A DNA stretch of 13,455 nt from Clostridiales bacterium (GCA_004555535.1 SFHU01000080.1:1-13455); one strand, 5' to 3'; positions 1 through 7,415 are shown, numbered from the stretch's first letter. Numbers and translations are program-made. Notes: generated by a model not told the origin, from the letters alone.

Positions 1-34
1 CATGGTGATTCTTGAAAAGGAGATTGGAGGGGGG

Positions 35-538
35 ATGAAGCACATGCAGAAGGACATTCTCTTCAAGCAGGAGGACTGGGTGTTCTCCTACCGCGTGGCG
101 GGCGTTCTTGAGCGCAGCGGGAGGCTGCTGCTGCAAAAGCCGGTGGACGACGACGGCTATGCTTTCATCGGCGGGCACGTCGCCGCCTTTGAGACCTCGA
201 GGGAGACGCTGAGGCGGGAATTTCTGGAGGAGATTCACGCGCATATCGAGGTGCAGGAGCTGATGGCCGTCGGCGAGATCTTCTTCCCCTGGGGAAAGCG
301 GGCCTGCCATCAGATCGGCCTGTATTACCGCGTCCGGCTGGAGGACGAGGGGGAAATTCCCCTCGAGGGCGTCTTTCACGGGTTTGACGATTTGGGCGGT
401 GAGCGCATCAATCTCGATTTCTGCTGGGTGCCGATGGAGCAGCTTCGCTCCGTCGCCGCGTATCCGCAGGAGCTGACGGCGCATCTGCTCGAGGGCGGGA
501 AGGACTTCCTGCATTTTGTCAGCCGACAGATGACATGA
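35..538 (+). CDS. NUDIX family hydrolase
   Basis: Predicted Mg-dependent hydrolase of a nucleoside-diphosphate-linked compound; the substrate cannot be named. From the chosen start the protein is 167 residues. A NUDIX box lies at about residues 47-69: G, five residues, E, seven residues, then REFLEE, matching Gx5Ex7REUxEExGU except that the late Gly is His (EEIH). The metal-binding REFLEE core is intact. The flanks (PWGKRACHQIGLYYRV and the F-W-V segment near the end) fit small bacterial NUDIX proteins. The frame is open back to an ATG at position 2, but the G-rich Shine-Dalgarno run at 26-34 and an AAAGGAG at 16-22 favour ATG 35. ATG 44 is almost equally possible. The gene precedes the molybdenum hydroxylase operon but is separated by 99 bases and a weak hairpin, so I do not link their functions. 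The family call is firm; the start is uncertain. Confidence 0.88.
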   Translation: MKHMQKDILFKQEDWVFSYRVAGVLERSGRLLLQKPVDDDGYAFIGGHVAAFETSRETLRREFLEEIHAHIEVQELMAVGEIFFPWGKRACHQIGLYYRVRLEDEGEIPLEGVFHGFDDLGGERINLDFCWVPMEQLRSVAAYPQELTAHLLEGGKDFLHFVSRQMT

Positions 539-581
539 ACGCCTGCTTGCAGCGCCTGAGGGGCGGACGCGGAGGCGTTTT
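538..581 (+). terminator. Weak candidate terminator after the NUDIX gene
   Basis: AACGCCT (538-544) can pair with AGGCGTT (573-579), and the 3' arm runs into TTTT (578-581). The 28-base loop is long and the T-run short, so this is only a candidate. It would separate the NUDIX gene from the downstream operon. Confidence 0.3.
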
Positions 582-637
582 CCAATAAGAATGATTTGAT
601 GAGGATACACAGCCGCTGGAGCGGCGGAGGGGAAGAC

Positions 638-1405
638 ATGGCAACCTATCAGAACTACATCGTGGCGCAGTCGCTCGAGGAGGCATGGACGCTCAACCAG
701 AAGAAGAGCGCCGTCATCGTGGCGGGCAACATGTGGCTGCGCATGTGCGGCCTGCGCAAGCAGACGGCGATCGATCTGTCCGCGCTGGGGCTTGACCGCA
801 TTGAAGAGACGGAGGATGCGTTTGTCATCGGGGCGATGACGACGCTTCGCCAGCTGGAGACGGATGCGGCGCTTGACGGGGCGTTCGGCGGCGCGTTCGC
901 GCACGCGCTTGCGCCGATTGTGGGCACGCAGTTTCGAAACGGCGCGACCATCGGCGGCAGCGTGTACAGCCGCTTCGGCTTTTCGGATGTCAGCGCGCTG
1001 CTGCTGGCGTTGGATGCTTCCGTGGTGCTGGCGCATCGCGGCCCGGTGCCGCTTTCGCAGTACCAGCAGGAGGCGTGGGACCGCGATGTGATCGCGCAGA
1101 TTCGCGTGCCCAAGGGGCGGCGCGCGCATGTGGAGAGTGTCCGGCTGAACGCGACGGATTTTCCGGTGCTCGTTTGCGCGGCGTCGCTGGGAGAGGACGG
1201 GCTGCGCCTCGTGATGGGCGCGCGGCCCGCGCGGGCGATGATCGTCGCCGACGGCCTGCCCGAGAGCGCCGGCATGGAGACCTTTGAGGCGCTTTCGCGG
1301 TCGCTGCCGCTGGGGAGCAACCTGCGCGGCTCTGAGGCGTACAGAAGGAAGATTGCGCCCGCGCTGATGCTTCGCGCGGCGAATGGCGCATGCGGGAGGG
1401 ATTGA
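638..1405 (+). CDS. xdhB: Molybdenum hydroxylase (xanthine dehydrogenase family) FAD-binding subunit
   Basis: Predicted flavin subunit (CoxM/XdhB type) that takes electrons from the [2Fe-2S] subunit and passes them to the final acceptor. The 255-residue protein is somewhat shorter than the usual 280-300. The N-terminal FAD-binding region includes AGNMWLR (29-35), where the family normally has AGGT-type sequence, and the second FAD loop GTQFRNGATIGGSV (96-109) followed by LLLALDASVVL. The C-terminal part (about 165-255) resembles the CO dehydrogenase flavoprotein C-terminal domain, with the usual Y-R-x-K-I/A ending (235-239). ATG 638 is chosen because GGAGGGG at 626-632 sits 5 bases upstream; the frame is open further back to a TTG at 596. 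It is the first gene of the operon, with only 2 bases between its stop and the next start. I see no clear promoter upstream. The family is sure; the symbol follows E. coli naming and does not imply a proven substrate. Confidence 0.88.
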   Translation: MATYQNYIVAQSLEEAWTLNQKKSAVIVAGNMWLRMCGLRKQTAIDLSALGLDRIEETEDAFVIGAMTTLRQLETDAALDGAFGGAFAHALAPIVGTQFRNGATIGGSVYSRFGFSDVSALLLALDASVVLAHRGPVPLSQYQQEAWDRDVIAQIRVPKGRRAHVESVRLNATDFPVLVCAASLGEDGLRLVMGARPARAMIVADGLPESAGMETFEALSRSLPLGSNLRGSEAYRRKIAPALMLRAANGACGRD

Positions 1406-1407
1406 AC

Positions 1408-1887
1408 ATGAACATCGGGTTTACGTTGAACGGACAGCGCGTTCAGGTCGACGCGGCGGCGGACGATTCGCTGTATGCCGTCCTGCGCGCGCTGAACATG
1501 ACGAGCGTCAAATGCGGCTGCGAGACGACAAACTGCGGGCTGTGCACCGTGCATCTGGACGGAAAGGCTGTGCTCTCCTGCGCCGTGCCCGCGCCGCGGG
1601 CGGCGGGCCGTAGCGTCGTGACGCTCGAGGGCCTGCAGGAGGAGGCGCATGCGCTGGGCGGCTGCCTGGCGGACGAGGGCGCGGAGCAATGCGGCTTCTG
1701 CGCGCCGGGGCTGATGATGAATGTGCTGGCGCTGGCGAAGGAAAACCCCCGGGCGACGGACGAGGAGATTGACGCCTATCTGGCGGGCAATCTCTGCCGC
1801 TGCTCGGGTTACATGAGCCAGCGGAGGGCGATCCGGCGGTATCTGGATGCGGTTGCCGCCGGCATGGCAGGGGAGGTGCGCACATGA
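1408..1887 (+). CDS. xdhC: Molybdenum hydroxylase [2Fe-2S] iron-sulfur subunit
   Basis: Electron-transfer subunit carrying two [2Fe-2S] clusters between the Mo centre and FAD. In the 159-residue protein the plant-ferredoxin-like N-terminal domain has C38, C43 and C46 (CETTNCGLC) plus C58. The C-terminal all-helical domain has C95-x2-C98 (CGFC) and C130-R-C132 (CRC). All eight ligands are present, and the length matches the family's 150-170. The start at ATG 1408 is preceded by GGGAGGG (1394-1400) with 7 bases of spacing; an in-frame ATG at 1390 lies inside the previous gene and lacks this site. The stop overlaps the next start as ATGA, indicating translational coupling with the Mo subunit. 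The name follows the E. coli XdhC subunit and must not be confused with the XdhC maturation factor. Confidence 0.95.
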   Translation: MNIGFTLNGQRVQVDAAADDSLYAVLRALNMTSVKCGCETTNCGLCTVHLDGKAVLSCAVPAPRAAGRSVVTLEGLQEEAHALGGCLADEGAEQCGFCAPGLMMNVLALAKENPRATDEEIDAYLAGNLCRCSGYMSQRRAIRRYLDAVAAGMAGEVRT

Positions 1888-4220
1888 GCGAAGGGAGAAG
1901 GGTGCCCCGCGCGGTCGGCGCGCCCGTGCGCAAGAAGGACGCGGAGGCGCTGGTGACGGGCAAGCCCGTCTACACGGAGGACATCGCGCCCAGGGACTGT
2001 CTGTGCGTCAAGTTGCTGCGCAGCCCACACGCGCACGCGATGATCACGTCAATCGACGTCAGCCGCGCCCGGGCGCTGCCGGGCGTCGCCTGCGTGCTGA
2101 CCTGGGAGGACGTGCCGGATAGGCGCTTTACGCTGGCGGGGCAGACGTATCCGGAGTTCAGCCCGTATGACAGGCTGATCCTCGACCGGCACCTGCGCTG
2201 CGTCGGCGATCCGGTGGCGATCATCGCGGCGCAGACGGAGCGGCAGGCCAAGGCCGCCATGCGGCTCATCCGCGTGACCTATGAGATCCTGCCCGCCGTG
2301 CTCGACCCGGAGCAGGCGATGGACAACGGGACGATTCTGCATCCCGAGGAAGACTGGCGCGCGCTCGTGCCGGACTGCGGCGCGGACAACCGGCGAAATC
2401 TCGTCGCCCACGGCATGGAGGCGGACGGGGATGTCGAGGCAGAGCTTGCAAAAAGCGACATCGTCATCGACCGCGTCTATACGACGCGCGCCAATCAGCA
2501 GTGTATGATGGAGACGTTCCGCGCCTTCACCCAGATGGACAATTACGGCCGGCTCAAGGTCGTCACCTCGACGCAGATTCCCTTCCACGTCCGCCGCATC
2601 GTGGCGACGGCGCTGGATATCCCCAAGAGCCGCGTGCGCGTCGTCAAGCCGCGCATCGGCGGCGGCTTCGGCGCGAAGCAGACGGCCGTCTGCGAGATCT
2701 ATCCCGCGATTGTGACGCTCAAGACGGGGCTGCCGGCGATGCTCGTCTATACCCGCGAAGAGGCCATGACCATCTCTTCGCCGCGCCACGCGATGATCAT
2801 GCATGTGCGCCTGGGCGCGATGAAGGACGGAACCATACGCGCGATCGACCTGCACACGCTCTCCAACTCCGGCGCCTACGGCGAGCATGGCCCGACGACC
2901 GTCGGCCTCTCCGGCCACAAGTCGATTCCGCTCTATACCCATCGGATGAAGGCGTTTCGCTTTGCCTGGGACGTCGTCTACACGAACACGATGAGCGCGG
3001 GCGCGTACCGCGGCTATGGCGCGACGCAGGGACTCTATGCGGTTGAATCGGCCGTCAACGAGCTGGCGCACGCACTTCACATGGATCCGATTGCGCTGCG
3101 TGAGCGCAGCATGGTGCGCGAGGGCGAGGTCATGCCGGCCTATTACGGGGAGACGGCCACCAGCTGCGCGATGGACCGCTGCCTCGCGCGCGCCCGGCAG
3201 ATGATCGGCTGGGACGAAAAGTATCCCGCCTATACGCTGCCAAACGGCCACGTCCGCGGCCTGGGCATGGCGCTGGCCATGCAGGGTTCCGGCATCGCCG
3301 GGGTGGACACGGGCGCGGTCTCCATCCGCTTGGGCGACGAGGGCGTCTACAACATGGCCATCGGCGCGACGGACATGGGCACGGGCTGCGACACGATCCT
3401 CGCGCAGATCGCCGCGCAGAGCCTGGAATGCCCGGTGGAAAACATCACCGTCCACGGCGTGGACACGGACATCTCGCCCTATGACAGCGGCTCTTACGCC
3501 TCGAGCACGACTTACATCACCGGCATGGCGGTCGTCAAGACCTGTGCGCAGCTGCGGGAGAAGATCATCCGCGTCGGCGCGAAGCTGCTGGGCTGCGCGC
3601 CGGAGGATGTGCTCTTTGAGGGCGACCATGTGCGCCGCGCGGAGGGCGAGGGGAGCGTCACGCTGGCGGAAATCGCCCATGCGGGCATGACCGCCGGCGT
3701 GGAGGATCTCTCCGCCTGCGTCGCCCACGGATCCAAAACGTCGCCGCCGCCGTTCATGGCCGGCTGCGTGGAGGTCGATCTCGACCCGATGACGGGCGAG
3801 GTGAAGGTGGCGGACTATGTCGGCGTCGTCGACTGCGGCACGGTCATCAACCCGAACCTGGCGCGCATCCAGATCGAGGGCGGCCTCATGCAGGGCATCG
3901 GCATGGCGCTGATGGAGAACCCTCAGATGGATGCGCGGGGACGGACGGTCACCAACTCGCTGATGCAGTACAGGATTCCCTCGCGGATGGACGCGCGGCA
4001 GGTCCGCGTGGCGTTTGAGCCGAGCTACGAGCCCAGCGGCCCCTACGGCGCGAAATCCATCGGCGAATGCGTGATCAACACGCCCGCGCCGGCGATCACG
4101 GACGCCGTGTACAACGCCTGCGGCGTGCGGATCCGCGACCTGCCGGTCACGGCGGAAAAGCTGCTGCTTCACCCGGACTTTTGCCCGGCGCAAAGGCGTC
4201 CCGGCGAGCGGGAGGACTGA
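1884..4220 (+). CDS. xdhA: Molybdenum hydroxylase (xanthine dehydrogenase family) molybdopterin-binding subunit
   Basis: Catalytic subunit predicted to hydroxylate a heterocycle or aldehyde using water-derived oxygen at Mo. The 778-residue length is normal. The N-terminal a/b hammerhead domain (about 15-130) has SPHAHA (48-53). Molybdopterin-binding segments include GGGFGAKQ (259-266), AYRGYGATQ (374-382), a Q-x-S-G segment near 467-470 with a TDMGTGCDT run (496-504), and GAKSIGE (722-728). E728 aligns with the conserved catalytic Glu of the family. R376 aligns with the substrate-side Arg of mammalian xanthine oxidase, while Q266 stands where that enzyme has Glu802. The CO-dehydrogenase signature AYRCSFR is absent, so it is not a form I CoxL. 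From memory it most resembles E. coli XdhA (similar GGGFGxKQ and RGYGA loops). GGGAGGT at 1871-1877 precedes the start, which overlaps the previous stop by 4 bases. The family is firm; xanthine as substrate is only a guess. Confidence 0.9.
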   Translation: MSEGRRVPRAVGAPVRKKDAEALVTGKPVYTEDIAPRDCLCVKLLRSPHAHAMITSIDVSRARALPGVACVLTWEDVPDRRFTLAGQTYPEFSPYDRLILDRHLRCVGDPVAIIAAQTERQAKAAMRLIRVTYEILPAVLDPEQAMDNGTILHPEEDWRALVPDCGADNRRNLVAHGMEADGDVEAELAKSDIVIDRVYTTRANQQCMMETFRAFTQMDNYGRLKVVTSTQIPFHVRRIVATALDIPKSRVRVVKPRIGGGFGAKQTAVCEIYPAIVTLKTGLPAMLVYTREEAMTISSPRHAMIMHVRLGAMKDGTIRAIDLHTLSNSGAYGEHGPTTVGLSGHKSIPLYTHRMKAFRFAWDVVYTNTMSAGAYRGYGATQGLYAVESAVNELAHALHMDPIALRERSMVREGEVMPAYYGETATSCAMDRCLARARQMIGWDEKYPAYTLPNGHVRGLGMALAMQGSGIAGVDTGAVSIRLGDEGVYNMAIGATDMGTGCDTILAQIAAQSLECPVENITVHGVDTDISPYDSGSYASSTTYITGMAVVKTCAQLREKIIRVGAKLLGCAPEDVLFEGDHVRRAEGEGSVTLAEIAHAGMTAGVEDLSACVAHGSKTSPPPFMAGCVEVDLDPMTGEVKVADYVGVVDCGTVINPNLARIQIEGGLMQGIGMALMENPQMDARGRTVTNSLMQYRIPSRMDARQVRVAFEPSYEPSGPYGAKSIGECVINTPAPAITDAVYNACGVRIRDLPVTAEKLLLHPDFCPAQRRPGERED

Positions 4221-4221
4221 C

Positions 4222-4809
4222 ATGCGACTGGGCGTGGTGCTGCTGGCGGCGGGGCTGAGCCAGCGCTTTGGGGCGGAGGACAAGCTCCTGGCCGACGTGC
4301 GGGGGGAGCCGATGCTCGTGCGCGCAATCCGGACGCTGCGCGCGGCGCAGGCCGACGTCTTTTTTGCTGTCGTCTCGACGGACAGGACGGCGCAAATCGC
4401 CCGGGAGGCGGGCGCTTTCCCCGTGCGCAACGGCGCGCCGCAGGAGGGGCTTTCCCGATCCATCGCGCTGGGCGTGAATGCGGCGCGCGCTCGCGGCTGC
4501 GATGCCGTACTGATGGCCGCGGCCGACCAGCCCCGGCTGACGGCGGACTCGGTCCGGGCGCTTGTGCGCGCGTTCCGGGAGGAAACGGGAACGCTGGCCT
4601 GCCTGGCGGACGAGACGCACAGCGGCAATCCGGCGATCTTTGGGAGCGCATACTTTGACGAGCTGCTTTCGCTGCGGGGCGACTGCGGCGCGAAGGCCGT
4701 GCTGCGCGCGCATGAGGATGTGCTGCGCGTGGTGCGCTGCGCGTTGCCGGGCGAGCTTGGCGACGCGGACGATCCGCAGGCGCTGCGGGCGCTTCTGCGG
4801 GAGCCATAA
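4222..4809 (+). CDS. mocA: MocA-like molybdenum cofactor cytidylyltransferase
   Basis: Predicted to transfer CMP from CTP to molybdopterin-Mo, giving the cytosine dinucleotide cofactor used by bacterial Mo hydroxylases. The 195-residue protein has a nucleotidyltransferase fold with the N-terminal P-loop-like LLAAGLSQRFG (7-17) and K21, the GLS motif (77-79), the metal-binding ADQP (D102), and later SGNPAIF (134-140) and DADDP (181-185). LAAG at the start, rather than the LAGG of MobA, fits CTP rather than GTP use. The gene starts 1 base after the Mo subunit stop, with GGGAGG at 4210-4215, so it is the last gene of the same operon and most likely serves that enzyme. A strong terminator follows. 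No XdhC-type sulfuration factor is seen next to it. A different small-molecule nucleotidyltransferase is possible but unlikely in this context. Confidence 0.88.
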   Translation: MRLGVVLLAAGLSQRFGAEDKLLADVRGEPMLVRAIRTLRAAQADVFFAVVSTDRTAQIAREAGAFPVRNGAPQEGLSRSIALGVNAARARGCDAVLMAAADQPRLTADSVRALVRAFREETGTLACLADETHSGNPAIFGSAYFDELLSLRGDCGAKAVLRAHEDVLRVVRCALPGELGDADDPQALRALLREP

Positions 4810-4828
4810 CGAAAGACTCATCCATCCT

Positions 4829-4853
4829 GGGCGGGCCTTCGGGCCCGCCTTTT
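4829..4853 (+). terminator. Rho-independent terminator of the xdh-mocA operon
   Basis: An 8-bp perfect stem GGCGGGCC / GGCCCGCC (4830-4837 with 4842-4849) closes on a TTCG tetraloop and is followed by TTTT (4850-4853). It lies 20 bases after the mocA stop. Confidence 0.9.
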
Positions 4854-4901
4854 GTGCACTTTTGCGCCGGAAGACACACCGTTGCTGGTGATTCTTGCAT
4901 C

Positions 4902-4930
4902 TTGAAAATCGAAGGGGAAGTGAGTATAAT
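4902..4930 (+). promoter_or_regulatory. Sigma-A-type promoter of the MATE gene
   Basis: TTGAAA (4902-4907) and a perfect TATAAT (4925-4930) are separated by exactly 17 bases. Transcription would begin near 4937, giving a leader of about 35 bases before ATG 4972. Its position after a terminator supports an independent transcription unit. Confidence 0.85.
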
Positions 4931-4971
4931 ACCGCTGATTTCAAGGGCCCGGCTCTGGGCGGAGGGATAAC

Positions 4972-6339
4972 ATGACCAAGGATTTGACGATGGGATCGCC
5001 GGTTCGGCTCATCCTCGGCTTTGCGGTGCCGCTGCTGGCGGGCATGCTCTTTCAGCAGCTGTACAACTTTGTGGATACGATGATCGTCGGGCGCTTTCTG
5101 GGCGTGACTGCCCTGGCCGGCGTCGGCGCGACAGGCTCGATCAACTTCCTGGTGCTGGGCTTTTGCATGGGCGTCTGCTCCGGCTTTGCCATTCCTGTGG
5201 CGCAGCGCTTTGGTGCGAAGGAGGAGAGCCGCATGCGCGAGTTTGTCGCCAACGGCGTCTGGGTCGCGGCAATCTTCGCGACGGTCATCACGGCGCTGAC
5301 GGTCGCCAACTGCCGGGACATTCTGGCGGCGATGCACACGCCGGAGGACTGCTTCGAGGAGGCCTATCGCTACATTGTCGTGATCTTCGCCGGCATCCCG
5401 TTCACGATCCTGTACAACCTGCTCTCCGGCTATCTGCGCTCGCTGGGCGACAGCAAGACGCCGCTGTTCTTTCTGGTGCTCTCCTCAGTGCTCAACGTCG
5501 GGCTGGATCTTTTGCTGATTCTGGTCTTCCAGCTGGGCGTGCTGGGCGCCTCGCTGGCCACGGTCATCAGCCAGGCGATTTCCGGGCTGCTCTGCCTTGC
5601 GTGGATCGGGCTCAAATTCCCGATTCTGCACATCACGCGCGAGGAGTGGCGCCTGCGCTCAAGGCGCGTCAAGGAGCTTTGTGCCTACGGAGTGCCGATG
5701 GGCCTGCAGTATTCGATCACGGCCATCGGCAGCGTGATCCTGCAGGTGGCCGTCAACTCGCTGGGCTCGCTGGCGGTTGCGGCGGCGACGGCGGGCGGCA
5801 AGGTGCTCGGCTTCCTGGCCTGCCCGTTTGACGCGCTGGGCTCGACGATGGCGACCTACGGCGCGCAGAACGTCGGCGCGAGCCGCTATGACAGGCTGAA
5901 CCGGGGCCTGCTTGCCTCCTCCGCAATGGGCTTTGTGTATTCCGTGGCGGCGGTTTTGATCGTCTGGGGCTTCGGGCCAAGCCTCACGCGCCTCTTCGTG
6001 ACCGGGGAGGGCAGCGCCGAGCTGATCGGTCTGGCGCAGCAGTACATGATGATCACCGTCTTCTTCTATCCGTTGCTGACGCTGGTCAACGTCGTGCGCT
6101 TCATGATTCAGGGCATGGGCTTTTCCGCATTTGCGATTCTCGCGGGCGTGATGGAGATGTTCGCGCGCAGCGCGGCGGGCCTGCTGCTCGTCCCCGTGCT
6201 GGGCTTCCCCGGCGCGGCGCTGGGCGGTCCGCTGGCCTGGGTGTTCGCGGACACGTTCCTCGTGCCGGCGTACTTCAAGTGCCGCCGTACGCTGATGAGC
6301 CGCGCGCACCATGTGAACATCGCGAAGAAAGGCGCCTGA
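4972..6339 (+). CDS. MATE family efflux transporter
   Basis: Integral membrane exporter, probably a cation-coupled drug or metabolite antiporter of the MATE family; the substrate is unknown. At 455 residues it has the usual length and about twelve hydrophobic segments in two halves. The N-terminal half begins in the typical way, with a short M-T-x-D-L/M-T-x-G stretch, PVRLILGFAVPLLAG, then QQLYNFVDTMIVGRFLG, which is highly characteristic. The short loop SGYLRSLGDSKTP (about 149-161) and the second-half GYGAP-like turn CAYGVPMGLQYS also fit. ATG 4972 is supported by GGAGGG at 4961-4966 with 5 bases of spacing. It is transcribed from its own near-consensus promoter. No convincing terminator lies between its stop and the ybaB promoter. 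The family assignment is firm. Confidence 0.95.
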   Translation: MTKDLTMGSPVRLILGFAVPLLAGMLFQQLYNFVDTMIVGRFLGVTALAGVGATGSINFLVLGFCMGVCSGFAIPVAQRFGAKEESRMREFVANGVWVAAIFATVITALTVANCRDILAAMHTPEDCFEEAYRYIVVIFAGIPFTILYNLLSGYLRSLGDSKTPLFFLVLSSVLNVGLDLLLILVFQLGVLGASLATVISQAISGLLCLAWIGLKFPILHITREEWRLRSRRVKELCAYGVPMGLQYSITAIGSVILQVAVNSLGSLAVAAATAGGKVLGFLACPFDALGSTMATYGAQNVGASRYDRLNRGLLASSAMGFVYSVAAVLIVWGFGPSLTRLFVTGEGSAELIGLAQQYMMITVFFYPLLTLVNVVRFMIQGMGFSAFAILAGVMEMFARSAAGLLLVPVLGFPGAALGGPLAWVFADTFLVPAYFKCRRTLMSRAHHVNIAKKGA

Positions 6340-6360
6340 CCGGTCCCGGGAAATTCGCTC

Positions 6361-6389
6361 TTTTCAATTCCGCGCGGATGGTGTATAAT
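6361..6389 (+). promoter_or_regulatory. Probable promoter of ybaB-recR
   Basis: A perfect TATAAT (6384-6389) has a weaker TTTTCA (6361-6366, 4 of 6 to consensus) at 17-base spacing. The leader to ATG 6450 is about 50 bases and ends in a strong AGGAGG (6435-6440). This suggests ybaB-recR are transcribed on their own and not from an upstream dnaX. Confidence 0.65.
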
Positions 6390-6449
6390 CAAGCATAACG
6401 GCTTCGCCGCGGGGCGGAGAGAAGAAGGTTTTTTAGGAGGTACCCATTT

Positions 6450-6791
6450 ATGGCCAGAGGCGGTTTTCCCGGCATTCCGGGCGGCAATATGCAGCAGCTC
6501 ATGCGCCAGGCGCAGAAGATGCAGCAGCAGATGATTCAGGCTCAGCAGGATCTCGACGCGCGCGAGTACGAGGGCACGGCGGGCGGCGGCGCCGTCACCT
6601 GCACGCTCAGCGGCAAGCGCCAGCTCCTGAGCCTGACGATTGACAAGGACGCGGTCGATCCCGAAGAGGTCGAGATGCTCCAGGATATGATCGTCGCGGC
6701 GGTCAACGACGCCCTGCGCAAGGGCGAGGAGACCCGTGAGAGCGAGATGGCCAAGATCGGCGGCGCGGCCGGCATGGGCGGCCTGTTCTGA
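6450..6791 (+). CDS. ybaB: YbaB/EbfC family nucleoid-associated protein
   Basis: Small DNA-binding protein that forms dimers and coats the nucleoid; the family is often encoded immediately before recR. The 113 residues match the family's 100-115. A Gly/Pro-rich start (ARGGFPGIPGGN) leads to a Gln/Met-rich amphipathic helix (about 14-35, MQQLMRQAQKMQQQM). The b-sheet core contains the EGTAGGGAVTCTLSG and LTIDKDAVDPEEVEML segments (about 41-81). A helix follows (MIVAAVNDALRK), then a Gly/Met-rich tail (IGGAAGMGGLF). AGGAGG at 6435-6440, 9 bases before ATG 6450, fixes the start. The stop lies 2 bases before the recR start, so the two are almost certainly translationally coupled. Family and position are both typical. 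Confidence 0.97.
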   Translation: MARGGFPGIPGGNMQQLMRQAQKMQQQMIQAQQDLDAREYEGTAGGGAVTCTLSGKRQLLSLTIDKDAVDPEEVEMLQDMIVAAVNDALRKGEETRESEMAKIGGAAGMGGLF

Positions 6792-6793
6792 CG

Positions 6794-7393
6794 ATGGCGG
6801 GGCAGATTGAACCGATTGCGCGCATGGCGCAGCAGCTTTCCCGCCTGCCGGGCATCGGCGCGAAGTCCGCGCAGCGGCTGGCGTATTACATCGTCTCCCT
6901 GCCGGAGGATCAGGTGCATGAGCTGGCGGCGGCCATCTGGCAGGGCCGAAAGGCGGTCAAATACTGCTCCGTCTGCGGCAATTACACGGTGGAGGATCCC
7001 TGCCCGATCTGCGCGGATGAAAAGCGGCACAACGGCGTGCTCTGCGTCGTGCGCGACCCGCGCGACGTCGCAGCGATGGAGCGCATGCGCGACTTCAAGG
7101 GCACCTATCACGTGCTGCATGGCACGATTTCCCCGATGGAGGGCATCGGCCCGGAGGATATCCGCATCCGCGAGCTGCTCGAGCGCGTGGGCAGAGAGGA
7201 TATTCACGAGGTCATCCTGGCGACCAACCCCGACATCGAGGGCGAGGCGACGGCCGCCTATATCGCGCGGCTGCTCAAGCCGATGGGCATCCTCGTCACG
7301 CGCATCGCGCACGGCCTGCCCGTGGGCGGCGACCTCGAATACACCGATGAGGTGACGCTGGCCAAGGCGATGGAAGGCCGCCGGGAAATGTAA
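6794..7393 (+). CDS. recR: Recombination mediator protein RecR
   Basis: RecR works with RecO and RecF to load RecA on SSB-covered single-stranded DNA during gap repair. The 199 residues match the family length exactly. Domains in order: helix-hairpin-helix with RLPGIGAKSAQRLAYYI (17-33); a Cys4 zinc motif C58-x2-C61-x8-C70-x2-C73; a Toprim domain from about 81 to 175 with NPDIEGEATAAYI (145-157); and the C-terminal GLPVGGDLEYTDEVTL (174-189). An oddity is VVRDPRD (85-91), where RecR proteins commonly carry an acidic residue (VVEDPRD). No strong Shine-Dalgarno precedes ATG 6794, only a GGCGG near 6780, consistent with translation coupled to ybaB 2 bases upstream. There is no terminator before the following tRNA promoter. 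Confidence 0.97.
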   Translation: MAGQIEPIARMAQQLSRLPGIGAKSAQRLAYYIVSLPEDQVHELAAAIWQGRKAVKYCSVCGNYTVEDPCPICADEKRHNGVLCVVRDPRDVAAMERMRDFKGTYHVLHGTISPMEGIGPEDIRIRELLERVGREDIHEVILATNPDIEGEATAAYIARLLKPMGILVTRIAHGLPVGGDLEYTDEVTLAKAMEGRREM

Positions 7394-7415
7394 ACAATGC
7401 AATTTTAAAAAACGC

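Noticed and set aside
2049..4628. An 859-codon open frame on the minus strand across the Mo subunit
   Set aside because: It is antisense to a well-recognised gene, its translation is rich in Arg, His and Ala with no domain, and it is explained by GC-biased codon use.
4147..5337. A 396-codon minus-strand frame spanning mocA, the terminator and the MATE gene
   Set aside because: It crosses a strong terminator and two recognised genes, and its translation is Arg/Gln/Ala-rich without motifs.
6340..6360. ACCGGTCCCGGG after the MATE gene as a terminator
   Set aside because: The palindromes are short, overlapping and lack a following T-run.
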